Part shown: one piece after another, positions 10,514 to 18,835 of the stretch | Numbering within the stretch: position 1 is the stretch's first letter | How the letters are laid out: every line of letters starts with the position of its first letter | NCBI GenBank assembly: GCA_015680685.1 | Contig: MNCI01004158.1 | Span: 98,035-122,361, forward strand | Origin: Gnetum montanum | Taxonomy: Eukaryota; Streptophyta; Gnetopsida; Gnetales; Gnetaceae | Direction of reading: 5' to 3' | Length of the DNA stretch: 24,327 bases | Translations under genes and position numbers: made by a program | The notes under the pieces: generated by a model | Told to the model about the DNA's origin: nothing | What the model saw: the letters and a program-made list of their open reading frames with translations, nothing else | The model's database searches: none

Positions 10514-12366
10514 TTAATTATAGTAAGCATAGTGGGGCACTTTATATGATGTAGTTCCCGAATAATGAGTTGATCCACTATGATGTTTGTGACCGTTAGA
10601 TGGTATGCAAGGATTGGGATGATGCCTCCCATGGTTGCATTCATTGGACCGTATGGTTGTTGGAGTGTTAGATGGTGACCTTGATGAAGTTACATGAGGC
10701 GTTGGGTTCGAAGGTAAGGGTGCATGACAGTGTGGGACTTGTGCTAGGTTGGAAGATGTAGTGGCCTCAAAATTTTGTTGTCCCTTCTTATGGCCATGTT
10801 TAAAGAAAGGACACTTTTGATGTTGAGGAGGCTTTTCACTACTGTTAGTAGTAGTAGCACAAGTGTTGTTCATGGGTTGTTGTTGTGGTGCAAGCACCTT
10901 AGGAACAATTGGTGGCACTGTGGAAGGAGGGAAAGGATGAGAATATTGAAAGTTAGGAGGAGTATAAGGTGCACAAGGTGCTGGTTGTGTTGGAGGCATG
11001 GGTTGATAGTATTGTGGGGAATAGTACTTTGGTGAGATAAAGTGCGTTGGCCCAGTTGGAGAAACAAGATGTTGAACTAGATAAGCATTTGGATCCAGAT
11101 GATATGAAGGTTGTCTCTAGTCTAAGGGAGGATTCCCCCATGACTGGGATTGTTGCCACTGTGATCGAACACAGTATCTCTGTACGAACTCTGGATGTAA
11201 CGTGTTTCCCCAATGCTCATGTAGATGTAAGAATATTGGGCATTGGCCCTTGGGGTGATCATACAGGCATATGTTGCATTCATACGTATGATCAGCAATT
11301 GAGCTCTTATTCTCCTTATCCCTTCTTTCCAATTGTCTACTATTTTTTCCTGCTTCCTGGGTTGTCAAAACTTTATCTCCAATGATATTGACACATTCTT
11401 CACACTTTTGATACATCCATTTCAACATCTTATTGATCTTTGCCTCAGCTTCTTCTAATGTTTGTTGTATTGGCAAAGATGATGTTTCCACCTTGAGATT
11501 GATTGATTTCTCCTTTTTATGATTATGGATCTTTGTTAAGTTGAGATTTTAGTCCCATTGATGTTTTTCAACACTCTCCCATCGAGCCAATTTCCTTCTT
11601 CTTTTGCTACCCGTTTAATAAGCTCTTGAACTTGATGGGTACGTAGTTCATATACTTGACCTTGGTCATACATTCCTAAGGTCTCTCTTGTTGCATTACG
11701 TAGCCCATCAATGATGTGGTACAGTAGCCTTTCCTTGGAAAACCCATGGCCTGGACAGTTTTTTAATAGTGCATAATATCTTTCTAAGGCCATGTCCAAG
11801 GGTTCGTGTTGTGCTTGTTTCCATCCTTGGATTTGTTTCCTCAAGGTTGACACTCTTGCGTAGGTTTGATATTTTTCATTAAAGAGTTCTAACATTGTTG
11901 ACCAACGTCATATCGAATTTGTTTTTAACGATCTATACCATACTTTTGCTTGGTCAACGAGTGTCATAGGAAAGAGCTAAATTTTTTGCCACCCATTATC
12001 AATGTTATTCCATATGCAGGCATCATAGAAGGCTTGTAAATGTTGATGCGGATCTAAGTCATAGCCTCCTGAAAATTTGGAAAAGTTGTTTAAATTGAGC
12101 CTGGGTAGACCGCTCTCTTTACGATGCCTACATGAGATTTGAACAACCTCTTGTATTTGTGTTAAGCTTGTAGTGGCCAGTAGGGGTTCATTGTTATCCA
12201 GTGAGTTATGCTTTCGTGTGTTGGGATGATGTTTTTTTCGTTCATATTTATAAGAAACTCCCACTTCAGGTTGTATACTCCAATCTTCATTATCATATAG
12301 TTCGTTGGTTCTCCAATGAACTTCCTCACTAAGCATGGCATTATCGTGATAATGTAGGAGAGGCAT
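10514..12366 (-). pseudogene. gag: Element B gag polyprotein remnant
   Basis: This is the capsid/nucleocapsid precursor, starting at ATG 12366, 125 bp after the primer site, which is a normal gypsy leader. Blocks in order are FSKFSGGYDLDPHQHLQAFY (about 12085-12030), LFPMTLVDQAKVWYRSL (after an in-frame stop, about 11975), MLELFNEKYQTY, LRKQIQGWKQ, HEPLDMALERYYALLKNCPG and LLYHIIDGL (11895-11690). A frameshift follows near 11520. The frame then runs from 11491 through a zinc-knuckle-like CNICLYDHPKGQCP (about 11285-11240) into a Pro/Asn/Ser-rich tail ending KVPHYAYYN at 10514. Gag of this type packages genomic RNA. It has only a few stops and one clear frameshift, so it is better preserved than A's gag, to which it is plainly homologous. 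Confidence 0.85.
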
Positions 12367-12490
12367 TGTTGTAAAGTTATGTGTGAATTTATGTGTGAAT
12401 TTTATAATTACTTCTTCTTCCTAAGAGATATATCGTTAAGTCCTATACAGTGACCTTGTATGATATAACTAATCTAGATAACTAGCACCA

Positions 12491-12508
12491 TCCCCGGCAA
12501 CGATGCCA
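12491..12508 (-). promoter_or_regulatory. Primer-binding site of element B (tRNA-Asp type)
   Basis: On the + strand this reads TCCCCGGCAACGATGCCA. That is the 3' end of plant tRNA-Asp (TCCCCGGCAACGGCGCCA, from general knowledge) with two transitions. It lies one base from the inner end of the 5' LTR, and its orientation fixes the element on the minus strand. Confidence 0.88.
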
Positions 12509-12646
12509 ATGATGAGTGGTGAGGTACCCCTACACTCAACCATACGAATACGAGCATTCTCACATGCGATCAAGTTGAACTCCACAGACAGACTAGTTGT
12601 GGCATCTAGACAATTATCCTTAGGTCGTAGTTCACTATCTTCCCAC

Positions 12647-12686
12647 CTGGACTAGTATTATATTTTTCACGTATGGTTTAGTCCAG
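12647..12686 (-). other. Conserved LTR stem-loop, copy in B 5' LTR
   Basis: CTGGACTA (12647-12654) pairs with TAGTCCAG (12679-12686). Both stem arms are unchanged relative to the 3' LTR copy, while the loop carries substitutions (TTTTTCAC against TTTGTCAT). Confidence 0.7.
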
Positions 12687-13230
12687 AGTGAGGTGTATGA
12701 TGGGTTTCCTAATCTAATGCTACTCCTGAAGGCAATGGAAAATAAGGTTAACTAAGCTAGGAGGAAAAGGGTAAGAGAATCTAATCTAGCCTAAGTGCGA
12801 TGAGCATCCGTTCTTTGATCATCCGGACACATCTTGGACTTCATGCACAACTACCACTAGAATTACCAAGCGTAGATCCTAGGTACGCCACTGGGATACC
12901 AAGTAGTCACACTTAAATGCTCGTAATCAAGTCGTACTCATTCCGCATTACTAGGAGATAAGGGTGAGAGAGAGACTAATTAAGAAAGCAGTAAATAACA
13001 ATTAAGTAAATAAATAAACAAAGTGAATGCTGCAATGATGAAGTAATCTCGATCTTTATTGCCAATCATGTGCGTGTCCAAGTACGTCACACTCGAATAA
13101 ATGATGTCATACAATTACATTCACCACACTAAGGGCAGACACGGGAAAATAATCTATCTCTGGAGGGATCAAACTACCAGAGCTTCGCTATAATCTAACC
13201 TATGTTATCAAACAAGGGAGATCCGCTTCT

Positions 13231-13321
13231 TATTTATAGACATTACGGTGGACTGCGATATCACGTACACGATATCACGGGGGATGCGATATCGCGGCCC
13301 ATGCGATATCGCGTCCCATCA
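13231..13321 (-). promoter_or_regulatory. U3 promoter of element B: TATA box and four GATATC units
   Basis: On the minus strand the TATA box CTATAAATA lies at 13239-13231. Upstream are four GATATC palindromes starting at 13305, 13288, 13271 and 13257, spaced 17, 17 and 14 bp, several of them within the longer palindrome GCGATATCGC. The array reaches the LTR edge, so U3 is only about 80 bp. The units are good candidates for binding sites of a dimeric factor, an inference from the palindromic form and regular spacing. Confidence 0.65.
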
Positions 13322-13326
13322 ATAGA
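13322..13326. repeat. Target-site duplication of element B, right copy (ATAGA)
   Basis: Partner of 4719-4723 with one mismatch. This copy keeps the reading of A's RNase H, in which TDH is followed by an Arg codon and then VILFLMNKSMVS. Confidence 0.8.
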
Positions 13327-14328
13327 GTAATTCTCTTTCTAATGAATAAATCAATGGTGAGCCCCATGTCATATGATGGCTTATGATCTTGCAAGAGTTC
13401 CATCTCACAATGCTAAACTAAAAAGAAACTAAGAATGTGGTTGTTGATCACTTGTCTCGGTTATGATGGAACAATAAAGAGAAGGAGAGCTCACTTTCTG
13501 ATTAGTTCCCTAATGAACTCCTCTTTGCTAGTGCAATAAATGAATAAGTGTCCACTGAACCTAAGTGGTATGATGGCATCCTCACTTATCTTCTCACATA
13601 GGAGATGCCACAAGAGTTGGACCACAGAAAGAAACAACAGTTTCTTTATTAGGTTAAACACTTCAAGGAGATTAATATATACCTTTATAGGGTATGCACC
13701 AATGGCTTGGTTCATTAATGTATTCCTAATGTTGACCAACTACATATTCTCCAGGATTCTCATGAGGGTCCTTATAGGGGCCACTATGTTGGGAGACATA
13801 GGACCATTAAGATCCTAATGGTAAGGTATTATTGACCAACACTCTTTAGGGATGCTCACCACTACATTCACTCTTGTGATCATTGTCAACATGATGGTAG
13901 GATGATCACTCAAATGGAGGATCCTCAGTAATGGATTCAACCACTGGAACCCTTTAACATTTGGGGCACAGACTTCATGGGTCCCATCACACCCATGTCA
14001 AATGAAAAGGCATACATTATATTTGCTGTCAACTATTGTACAAAATAAGTAAAAGAAATAGTTGTCACTAACTATGCATCTTCCACTACTGCCCGATTTA
14101 TACAATAGAATGTTCTTAACAAGTTTGGGGTTCCAAGTGCACTAATTTCTGATAATGATACTTATTTTATAGGCACCAACTTTCAAAAGCTCATGCAACA
14201 CTTGGGGATTGAACATAAATTAACAACACCCTATCACCCCAACCCAATTGTCCAGCTAAGGTTACTAATAGGGAGATCTCAAGAATCTTAACTAGAACAA
14301 TTAGCAAATATAGGAGGGACCAAACTAT
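13327..14328 (+). pseudogene. pol: Element A RNase H end and integrase N-terminus and core
   Basis: This is the continuation of A pol after element B. VILFLMNKSMVS (13327-13362) and NVVVDHLSRL (about 13434-13464) close RNase H. Integrase follows. Its HHCC zinc finger is visible as LQDSHEGPYRGHYV (about 13750-13790) and IHSCDHCQ (about 13869-13892). The catalytic core has D1 in WGTDFMG (codon near 13970), D2 in LISDNDTYF (about 14145) and, after a 1-base frameshift near 14250, E in TNREISRIL (about 14262-14288), so the D-D-E triad is still readable. Integrase would join element cDNA to the genome. The sequence ends in RRDQT at about 14325, just before the conserved WAY block that resumes beyond element C. 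Stops and frame changes are scattered throughout. Confidence 0.88.
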
Positions 14329-14333
14329 AAAAC
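14329..14333. repeat. Candidate target-site duplication of element C, left copy (AAAAC)
   Basis: AAAAC occurs here and at 18099-18103, exactly flanking the foreign segment. The A-rich composition makes chance agreement possible, but integrase resumes directly after the right copy. Confidence 0.55.
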
Positions 14334-14465
14334 ACAAAATGATAAAAATCAAATGCCTCAATTACACTTAACCATACTAGTGTACATCACAAGTGTAACT
14401 GGTAAGACAATGATTGACCTTAAGGCAAAGATTCACTTAAAAAAGTTTAGGACTTAAAACATTTT

Positions 14466-14860
14466 GGGTTAGAAAAAAACTTTTTACAAAACATTTTTGG
14501 ATTAGAAAAAATTTTTGGTTAGAAAAACTTTTCTGGGTTAAAAAAGATTTTTGGAGTAGGAAAGCATAGGAGGAAAAACTAATTGTTCTAAAATTTTCTG
14601 GGTTTNTTGGGTTAAAAAAGATTTTTGGATTAGAAAAAAGTTTGGGTTAGAAAAACTTTATTTGAGATCTTGTGCAGCTAATGGAAATATGGAGTAGGAA
14701 AGCATAGGAGGAAAAACTAATTGTTCTAAAATTTTCTGGGTTTGAAAAAAATTTTGGGTTTAAAAAAACTTTTCGTTTAGAAAATATTTTTTAGGTTAGA
14801 AAAAATTTTGTTGAGATCTTGTGTGACTAATGAAAATACGGAATAGGAAATATAGGAAAA
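14466..14860 (+). repeat. Element C left inverted-repeat array
   Basis: This consists of imperfect repeats of GGGTTAGAAAAAnTTTT units with three embedded copies of a block containing GAGTAGGAAAGCATAGGAGG or a variant of it (about 14550, 14690 and 14840). Two of these are preceded by GAGATCTTGTGTG/CAGC-TAATGGAAATA-like sequence (14664 and 14814). The block matches the reverse complement of 17950-18098. One undetermined base (14606) lies within a tandem duplicate. Confidence 0.8.
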
Positions 14861-15029
14861 TTTTTTAAGTTCAAGAATTTTTTAAGTCTTAAAATTTTTG
14901 AAGTTCTAAAATTTTTTAGCGTTGTCCCTAGGAGCACTGCATTGCGCTCTCACGAGAGTGCTCTCCATCAAAGCACCTCGCATGGCAAGAGCGCCTCATG
15001 CAACGCTTACAAAAGTGCTCTCCCTTGGA

Positions 15030-15141
15030 ACCAAGTGTTGGCCAAATGGACCCTTGTGACCAAGTGTTGGCCAAAGGGACCCTTGTGATCAATTGTAGGT
15101 AGGTAAAATGGACCCTTGGGACCAACGGTTGGCCCAACGAG
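15030..15141 (+). repeat. 29-bp tandem repeat array in element C leader
   Basis: Four units: 15030-15058 and 15059-15087 are 29 bp and nearly identical (ACCAAGTGTTGGCCAAA..GGACCCTTGTG, one mismatch), 15088-15120 is a diverged 33-bp unit, and 15121-15141 is a partial unit. It lies in the untranslated leader of the Penelope-like frame. Confidence 0.85.
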
Positions 15142-15310
15142 ACCAAATTTATAAATGTATAATGCTTAACTATCTTGAGTTTCAATAGATTCAAGGGTTT
15201 CAACAAATTTGAGGATTTTTCTAGCCGCACGTGATGGGCACGACGTGCACGGTGCACAAGGTGACACACAAGGGAGCGCATGTGGAGAAGATTAGCTGAA
15301 CGCGTGATAG

Positions 15311-17746
15311 AGAACAGGTGTTCCCTGCGGCAGCTTCCCCAACAACGGCGTTCATACTTTTAGCAGTGCTCAACCCTTCAACGGCAGCGAGGCCAGCCAC
15401 AGCCGCGACTTTAGATGTGGCGGTGGCTCCAGATGCAACGACAAAGGCAGCAAGGTCTGTGGCTTCGATCTCAAAAATGGCAATTTCCAAAGATTGCGTC
15501 AGGGCAGCAGCGGTTTTAATTTTAATTTTGGTTTAAACAATGGTTTAAAAAATGATGATGTTGTAAATAACATAGGGTTAAATAATAATAATTTAAACTT
15601 GAAGCGCCCAACGCATACCAATTTGCCAGAAGCTAGGCCCCATCCTCAAACACAAAATCAAAATCCTCCACTACATCCCAACACATCTCATTACCATCCA
15701 CCCTTTTCAACCACTCCCTTTCACTTTGTAGCGACATCTGTGCCATTTGCTCAAACACTCCACTCGCTGAATTTTGCGCCACACGTTCAAAACTCACCAT
15801 GTTCACATTTAAATTTTTGGTTGCTTGCCATCAACCAGTACGCACATTTTCTCTTCACTCGTAAAACAGTTCACGAAATTGAAAATCACGTCTCTAATTT
15901 CGTGATCCATAACTTTTCGTCGCACACTCTTTCAGCAAACGAAATTAAAGTTCTGGGTTTTGGACTTAAATTCATCCCCATGGATTGAAAATCTATTCTC
16001 AAAGAATTCACTGCTTTTGCCCAGCTTCTTTGACTTTGTAATTTCTTTTAAAATAAACCTGAAGATACTTTTTCATCTTCATCATTTATTATGACAACTC
16101 AAGTTGCTAAAATGAAATTCCGCTGATGTAATAATTGGAATCCTCCAATTAGTAGTTTCAATCCTAAGCTCAAAAATTACATTTGCAATTGTCTTGCTTC
16201 CCTTGAAGATGCACTCTCCTCTATTGATTTCAACCACTGGGAACCTCTTCCTTGTCGTCTTCTTGAAGCACTTTGAAAACTTCAAAAAGACACAAGCATT
16301 TTCATTTGACCTACGAATAAAAATTTTGGAGTTTGTGTTTTGGATTCCTCCTAGTATCTTAAAAAAGCAACCAGGCAACTCTCTGATTCAAATGTTTATT
16401 TCCACATGAATTCTATTCCATGGGATGATCTTCGTCGTCAATTATTTTCCATCATCAACCATTTTCCACAGGTTTTCAAAAATTTTAAGGATTCATTGCT
16501 TCAATACAAAGCTTCCAAACCTTATACTTTCTATTTAATCTCTAAAATTCACAAACCTGTAATGGTTGGCTGCCCAATTTGTTCCTACACAGGTTATGTA
16601 CTTGAACCTACCTCTTGCCTCCTCCATTATTTGTTGTTTCCCATCCTTTGTTTACAACCATATCACCTTTAGAATTCATCTGCCCTAATCCGTGATCTCC
16701 ATGTAAGAGTTTTACCTATTAACGTACTTTTATTTACATTTGATGTAGAATCTCTTTACCCCAGTATCCCCATCGATTATGGCATTGCTACCCTTAAAGA
16801 TATGGTTGAAACATATTTTTATGCAAACCCATTCCTCTTGCAAGATCTCTATAGCAACATCATTATAGAGCTTGCTTCATTAGTGCTTCATGAGCACTAC
16901 TTAGAATTCAATGAAGTACAATATAAACAGATCAAAGACACTACAATGGATAGCAACTTTGCCATTGTCTACACCTGCCTTTTTCTATGCCATCTTGAAA
17001 GACAAGTTTTTAATACTCTTGATTCCCAAAATCTTTTGTATTTCAAAAGATTCATTAATGATGTTTTTGGCATCTGGAATGGCTCTGAAGATTCTCTTTC
17101 TCTCCTTCTCTCCTGATATGGTAATGTTTATCCATTAATCAACATTAGCCTCATCATTTCTGATTCTATAGTTAATATTTTGGATGTTACTTTCTTCAAG
17201 GGTCCTCATTTTGTTAACACCAGTATCCTTTCTACTAAGTGTTATCAGAAACCCTTGAATACATACCAGTACATCCCTTTCTCCTCATGGCATCTGTTCC
17301 ATCAGAAGAAAGCATTCATCATTGTAAAACTCAAAAGATACCTTATTAGGTAATCATGTATTAGTGATCTTCAACAAATTCGACGACAACTCTTTCGATG
17401 ACTTCACGCTTGACAGTATCCTTCTCGCCTACTGGTTAAATGCTTCAACCTTGTTCATGTTGCTTCTCGTCAATCACTTCCAGCTAGACTTCAACACAGT
17501 AATGAAGTTCATGTTAGGGAATGGACCCCTCTCCTCTTCAAATTGGATTTTAGTACTTCTACTAAATCCTTGAACGTGAAGGCCCTCCTAAATCCTATAT
17601 TTGATCGGCTTCGCCAAAAAGATCTAACTCTCCAGAACGTCATTCCAGATGTGGTCACTTGCTAGTGAAATCTAAGAAAGCTACGTTCGCTCATTGTTAA
17701 AAACATATTCAAGTGCTTCGTCCCACCTCCACTTCAGCCTAAATGA
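15311..17746 (+). pseudogene. Penelope-like reverse transcriptase, endonuclease-less
   Basis: One frame, without any frameshift I can detect, runs from 15311 to the TGA at 17744-17746, broken only by more than a dozen point stops. The N-terminus is Gly/Ser/Asn-rich. LSANEIKVLGFGLKFIP (about 15932-15982) and KNFGVCVLD (about 16316-16342) are Penelope-like signatures. RT motifs follow: FYLISKIHKP (about 16529), FDVESLYPSIP (16739, catalytic Asp codon 16742), the MDSNFAIVY block (about 16946) and FINDVFGIW (17051), where the first Asp of the catalytic pair is Asn (AAT, 17057-17059). After RT come FLDVT-like and YQKPLNTYQYIPFSS (about 17240) and LRKLRSLIV (about 17665). The frame ends 20 codons later with no GIY-YIG endonuclease. 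Most stops are one C-to-T or G-to-A change from Arg, Gln or Trp. The true start is unclear; TTG at 15494 is not a credible eukaryotic start. Confidence 0.82.
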
Positions 17747-17947
17747 GTGGGGCCTAGTTAAATTTTCAAATTTCCTTCAATTTTAAATTTTCTAAGTTAG
17801 GACAATTTAAATTAAGCACTTGTGCTCTTGACATTGCCCATGTAAGCTTAAGATATATTAAAGAGGGGTGAGAATCCCTGAAAACGTTTTGTGTTTTAGC
17901 TTTGCTTAGTTAATGTCAATTTGAGCTTTTTTAATTTCTATTCTTTT
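17747..17947. other. Element C 3' untranslated region
   Basis: AT-rich sequence between the reverse transcriptase stop and the right inverted-repeat array. No domain is visible; the sequence TTAAAGAGGGGTGAGAATCC near 17860 is the only GC-richer patch. Confidence 0.5.
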
Positions 17948-18098
17948 CTTAGTTTTTCCTCCTTTTCTTGCCTACTCTGTATTTCCATTAGCCACACAAG
18001 ATCTCAACAAAATATTTTTTAACCCAAAAAATTTTTTATAACCCAAAATTTTTTCTAAACCAAAAATTTTCTTCTAAACCAAAAAAATTTTCTAACCC
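17948..18098 (-). repeat. Element C right inverted-repeat array
   Basis: CTACTCTGTATTTCCATTAG then CCACACAAGATCTCAACAAAA, followed by several TTTTCTAACCC/TTCTAAACC units. The reverse complement matches the left array at 14640-14725 and 14790-14850. It ends in CTAACCC immediately before the AAAAC flank. Confidence 0.8.
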
Positions 18099-18103
18099 AA
18101 AAC
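18099..18103. repeat. Candidate target-site duplication of element C, right copy (AAAAC)
   Basis: Second AAAAC copy. It is followed by the integrase continuation, read from about 18109 as HALWAYHLTW. Confidence 0.55.
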
Positions 18104-18660
18104 TCAATCATGCCCTTTGGGCTTACCACTTAACATGGAAACTTTTTATAAGTTACTCTCCCTATGATCTAGTGTACAAAAAACTCCCAACTCTTTCAAT
18201 TCAATCCGAGCTCCATACACTTTTAACAACCTACAAACCTTGATCTTGACCTTAGCCTAGCATAAAAAGAAAGACTGATCAACCTTAACGTGCTTCATGA
18301 GAATAAATTGTTGGCCCTGTTCTTGAATAAAGTAAATAAGGCATTCAATAAGAAATGCCATGACCTCAAAATTAGGAATGTAAAATTTTAATCTGGAGAC
18401 AAGGTCCTCTACTAGAACCGCACACATTTACCACAACAAACTAAGTTCCAAACATTGTGAGAAGAGCCTTATGCCATTTATGAAACCTTTCTTTCTGGGA
18501 CCATGTTGACCTACAAATCTTAGAGCCCAAACAAAAGATAGTTGCTTAACATACAACTTCTTAAACCTTTCCATGAGTCCAAAAGAGCCAATGCAAGTAA
18601 TAGCTCATTAGACAAACAACCATGCTCAATCTTTCGAATCTCCTCTTTCAAACTTAGTTG
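18104..18660 (+). pseudogene. pol: Element A integrase C-terminal region
   Basis: This continues the integrase left at 14328. The frame gives ALWAYHLTWKLF, the family's WAYRT block, then SPYDLVYKKLPTLSIQSEL (about 18148-18205). A helical region LINLNVLHENKLLALFLNK follows, then IRNVKF, SGDKVLY (about 18392-18412) and EEPYAIYETFLSGTMLTY (about 18460-18515). These are the SH3-like C-terminal domain strands that bind DNA in gypsy integrases. Stops and frame changes are frequent. Coding similarity fades after about 18560, and the frame end is a guess near the G-rich tract at 18660. Confidence 0.8.
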
Positions 18661-18835
18661 TGGGGGGAGATGGCCATCCATGCTAACTAATTAAGTGGCT
18701 CCTTAGTTTTTACAATTTTTTGTTTTATACTTTCTTTGTTTTTATACTTTTTTATTTTACACTTTCTTTGATTTTTACACATTTTTGTTTTTACACTTTG
18801 TTATTTTTTACATTTTTTGTTTTACAACATCGTTA
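18661..18835 (+). repeat. G-rich tract and T-rich irregular repeats after A pol
   Basis: TGGGGGGAGATGG (18661-18673) directly after the pol remnant resembles the purine-rich sequence found downstream of pol in many plant gypsy elements. From about 18708 to 18830 come irregular repeats of TTTTTACACTTT(C/G)TTTG-like units. A similar T-rich stretch occurs after gag in element B (minus strand, 10370-10262). Confidence 0.5.

Larger units (their letters stand above)
4724..13321 (-). mobile_element. Element B: non-autonomous gypsy-type LTR retrotransposon with extra ORF and no pol
   Basis: Two related LTRs (4724-5519 and 12510-13321) bound this 8.6-kb element. Read on the minus strand it has the 5' LTR, one spacer base, a tRNA-Asp primer site (12508-12491), gag (12366-10514), a 1.5-kb spacer, an internal promoter (about 9012-8912), a 922-codon accessory ORF (8441-5676), a short G-rich tract (5530-5520) and the 3' LTR. 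I see no protease, reverse transcriptase, RNase H or integrase motif on either strand, so mobilisation would need pol from a relative. Element A's homologous gag makes that lineage the candidate. The LTRs differ by roughly 5-8% by eye, mostly transitions, plus two indels. It sits in antisense orientation inside A's RNase H. Confidence 0.9.
12510..13321 (-). repeat. Element B 5' LTR
   Basis: 812 bp, TGATGGGACGCG...CCACTCATCA on the minus strand. It aligns end to end with 4724-5519. The size difference is fully explained by a 32-bp tandem duplication in the left copy and about 48 bp of extra GATATC units in this one. Mismatches are mostly C/T and G/A, as expected from decay of methylated plant DNA. 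Confidence 0.92.
14334..18098 (+). mobile_element. Element C: Penelope-like retroelement with inverted repeat flanks
   Basis: A 3.8-kb segment separates two parts of A's integrase that belong next to each other. It carries one long + frame with Penelope-like reverse transcriptase motifs. It is flanked by GGGTTAGAAAA-rich arrays in inverted orientation, several tandem partial copies on the left (14466-14860) and one on the right (17948-18098). AAAAC borders both sides. The left 130 bp (14334-14465) have no counterpart on the right, so the left boundary is less certain than the right one. Penelope-like copies commonly have complex terminal repeats, including inverted partial copies, which fits this structure. 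Confidence 0.75.

Noticed and set aside
12491-12508. tRNA-Asp gene
   Set aside because: Only the last 18 bases of the tRNA are present, one base from an LTR end; this is a primer-binding site and there is no cloverleaf upstream.
15318-15490. Ala/Thr-rich frames on both strands (15318-15536 + and 15221-15490 -)
   Set aside because: They are out-of-frame readings of the GC-rich, Gly/Ser-rich start of the Penelope-like frame, and neither shows a domain.
14466-18098. Interstitial telomere repeats (TTTAGGG)
   Set aside because: The units are GGGTTAGAAAA-like with long A/T runs and no tandem TTTAGGG array. The resemblance is partial and mentioned only as a hint.
14334-18098. DNA transposon with terminal inverted repeats
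   Set aside because: No transposase is seen and the only coding frame is a reverse transcriptase. The inverted arrays are unequal in length and internally repetitive.
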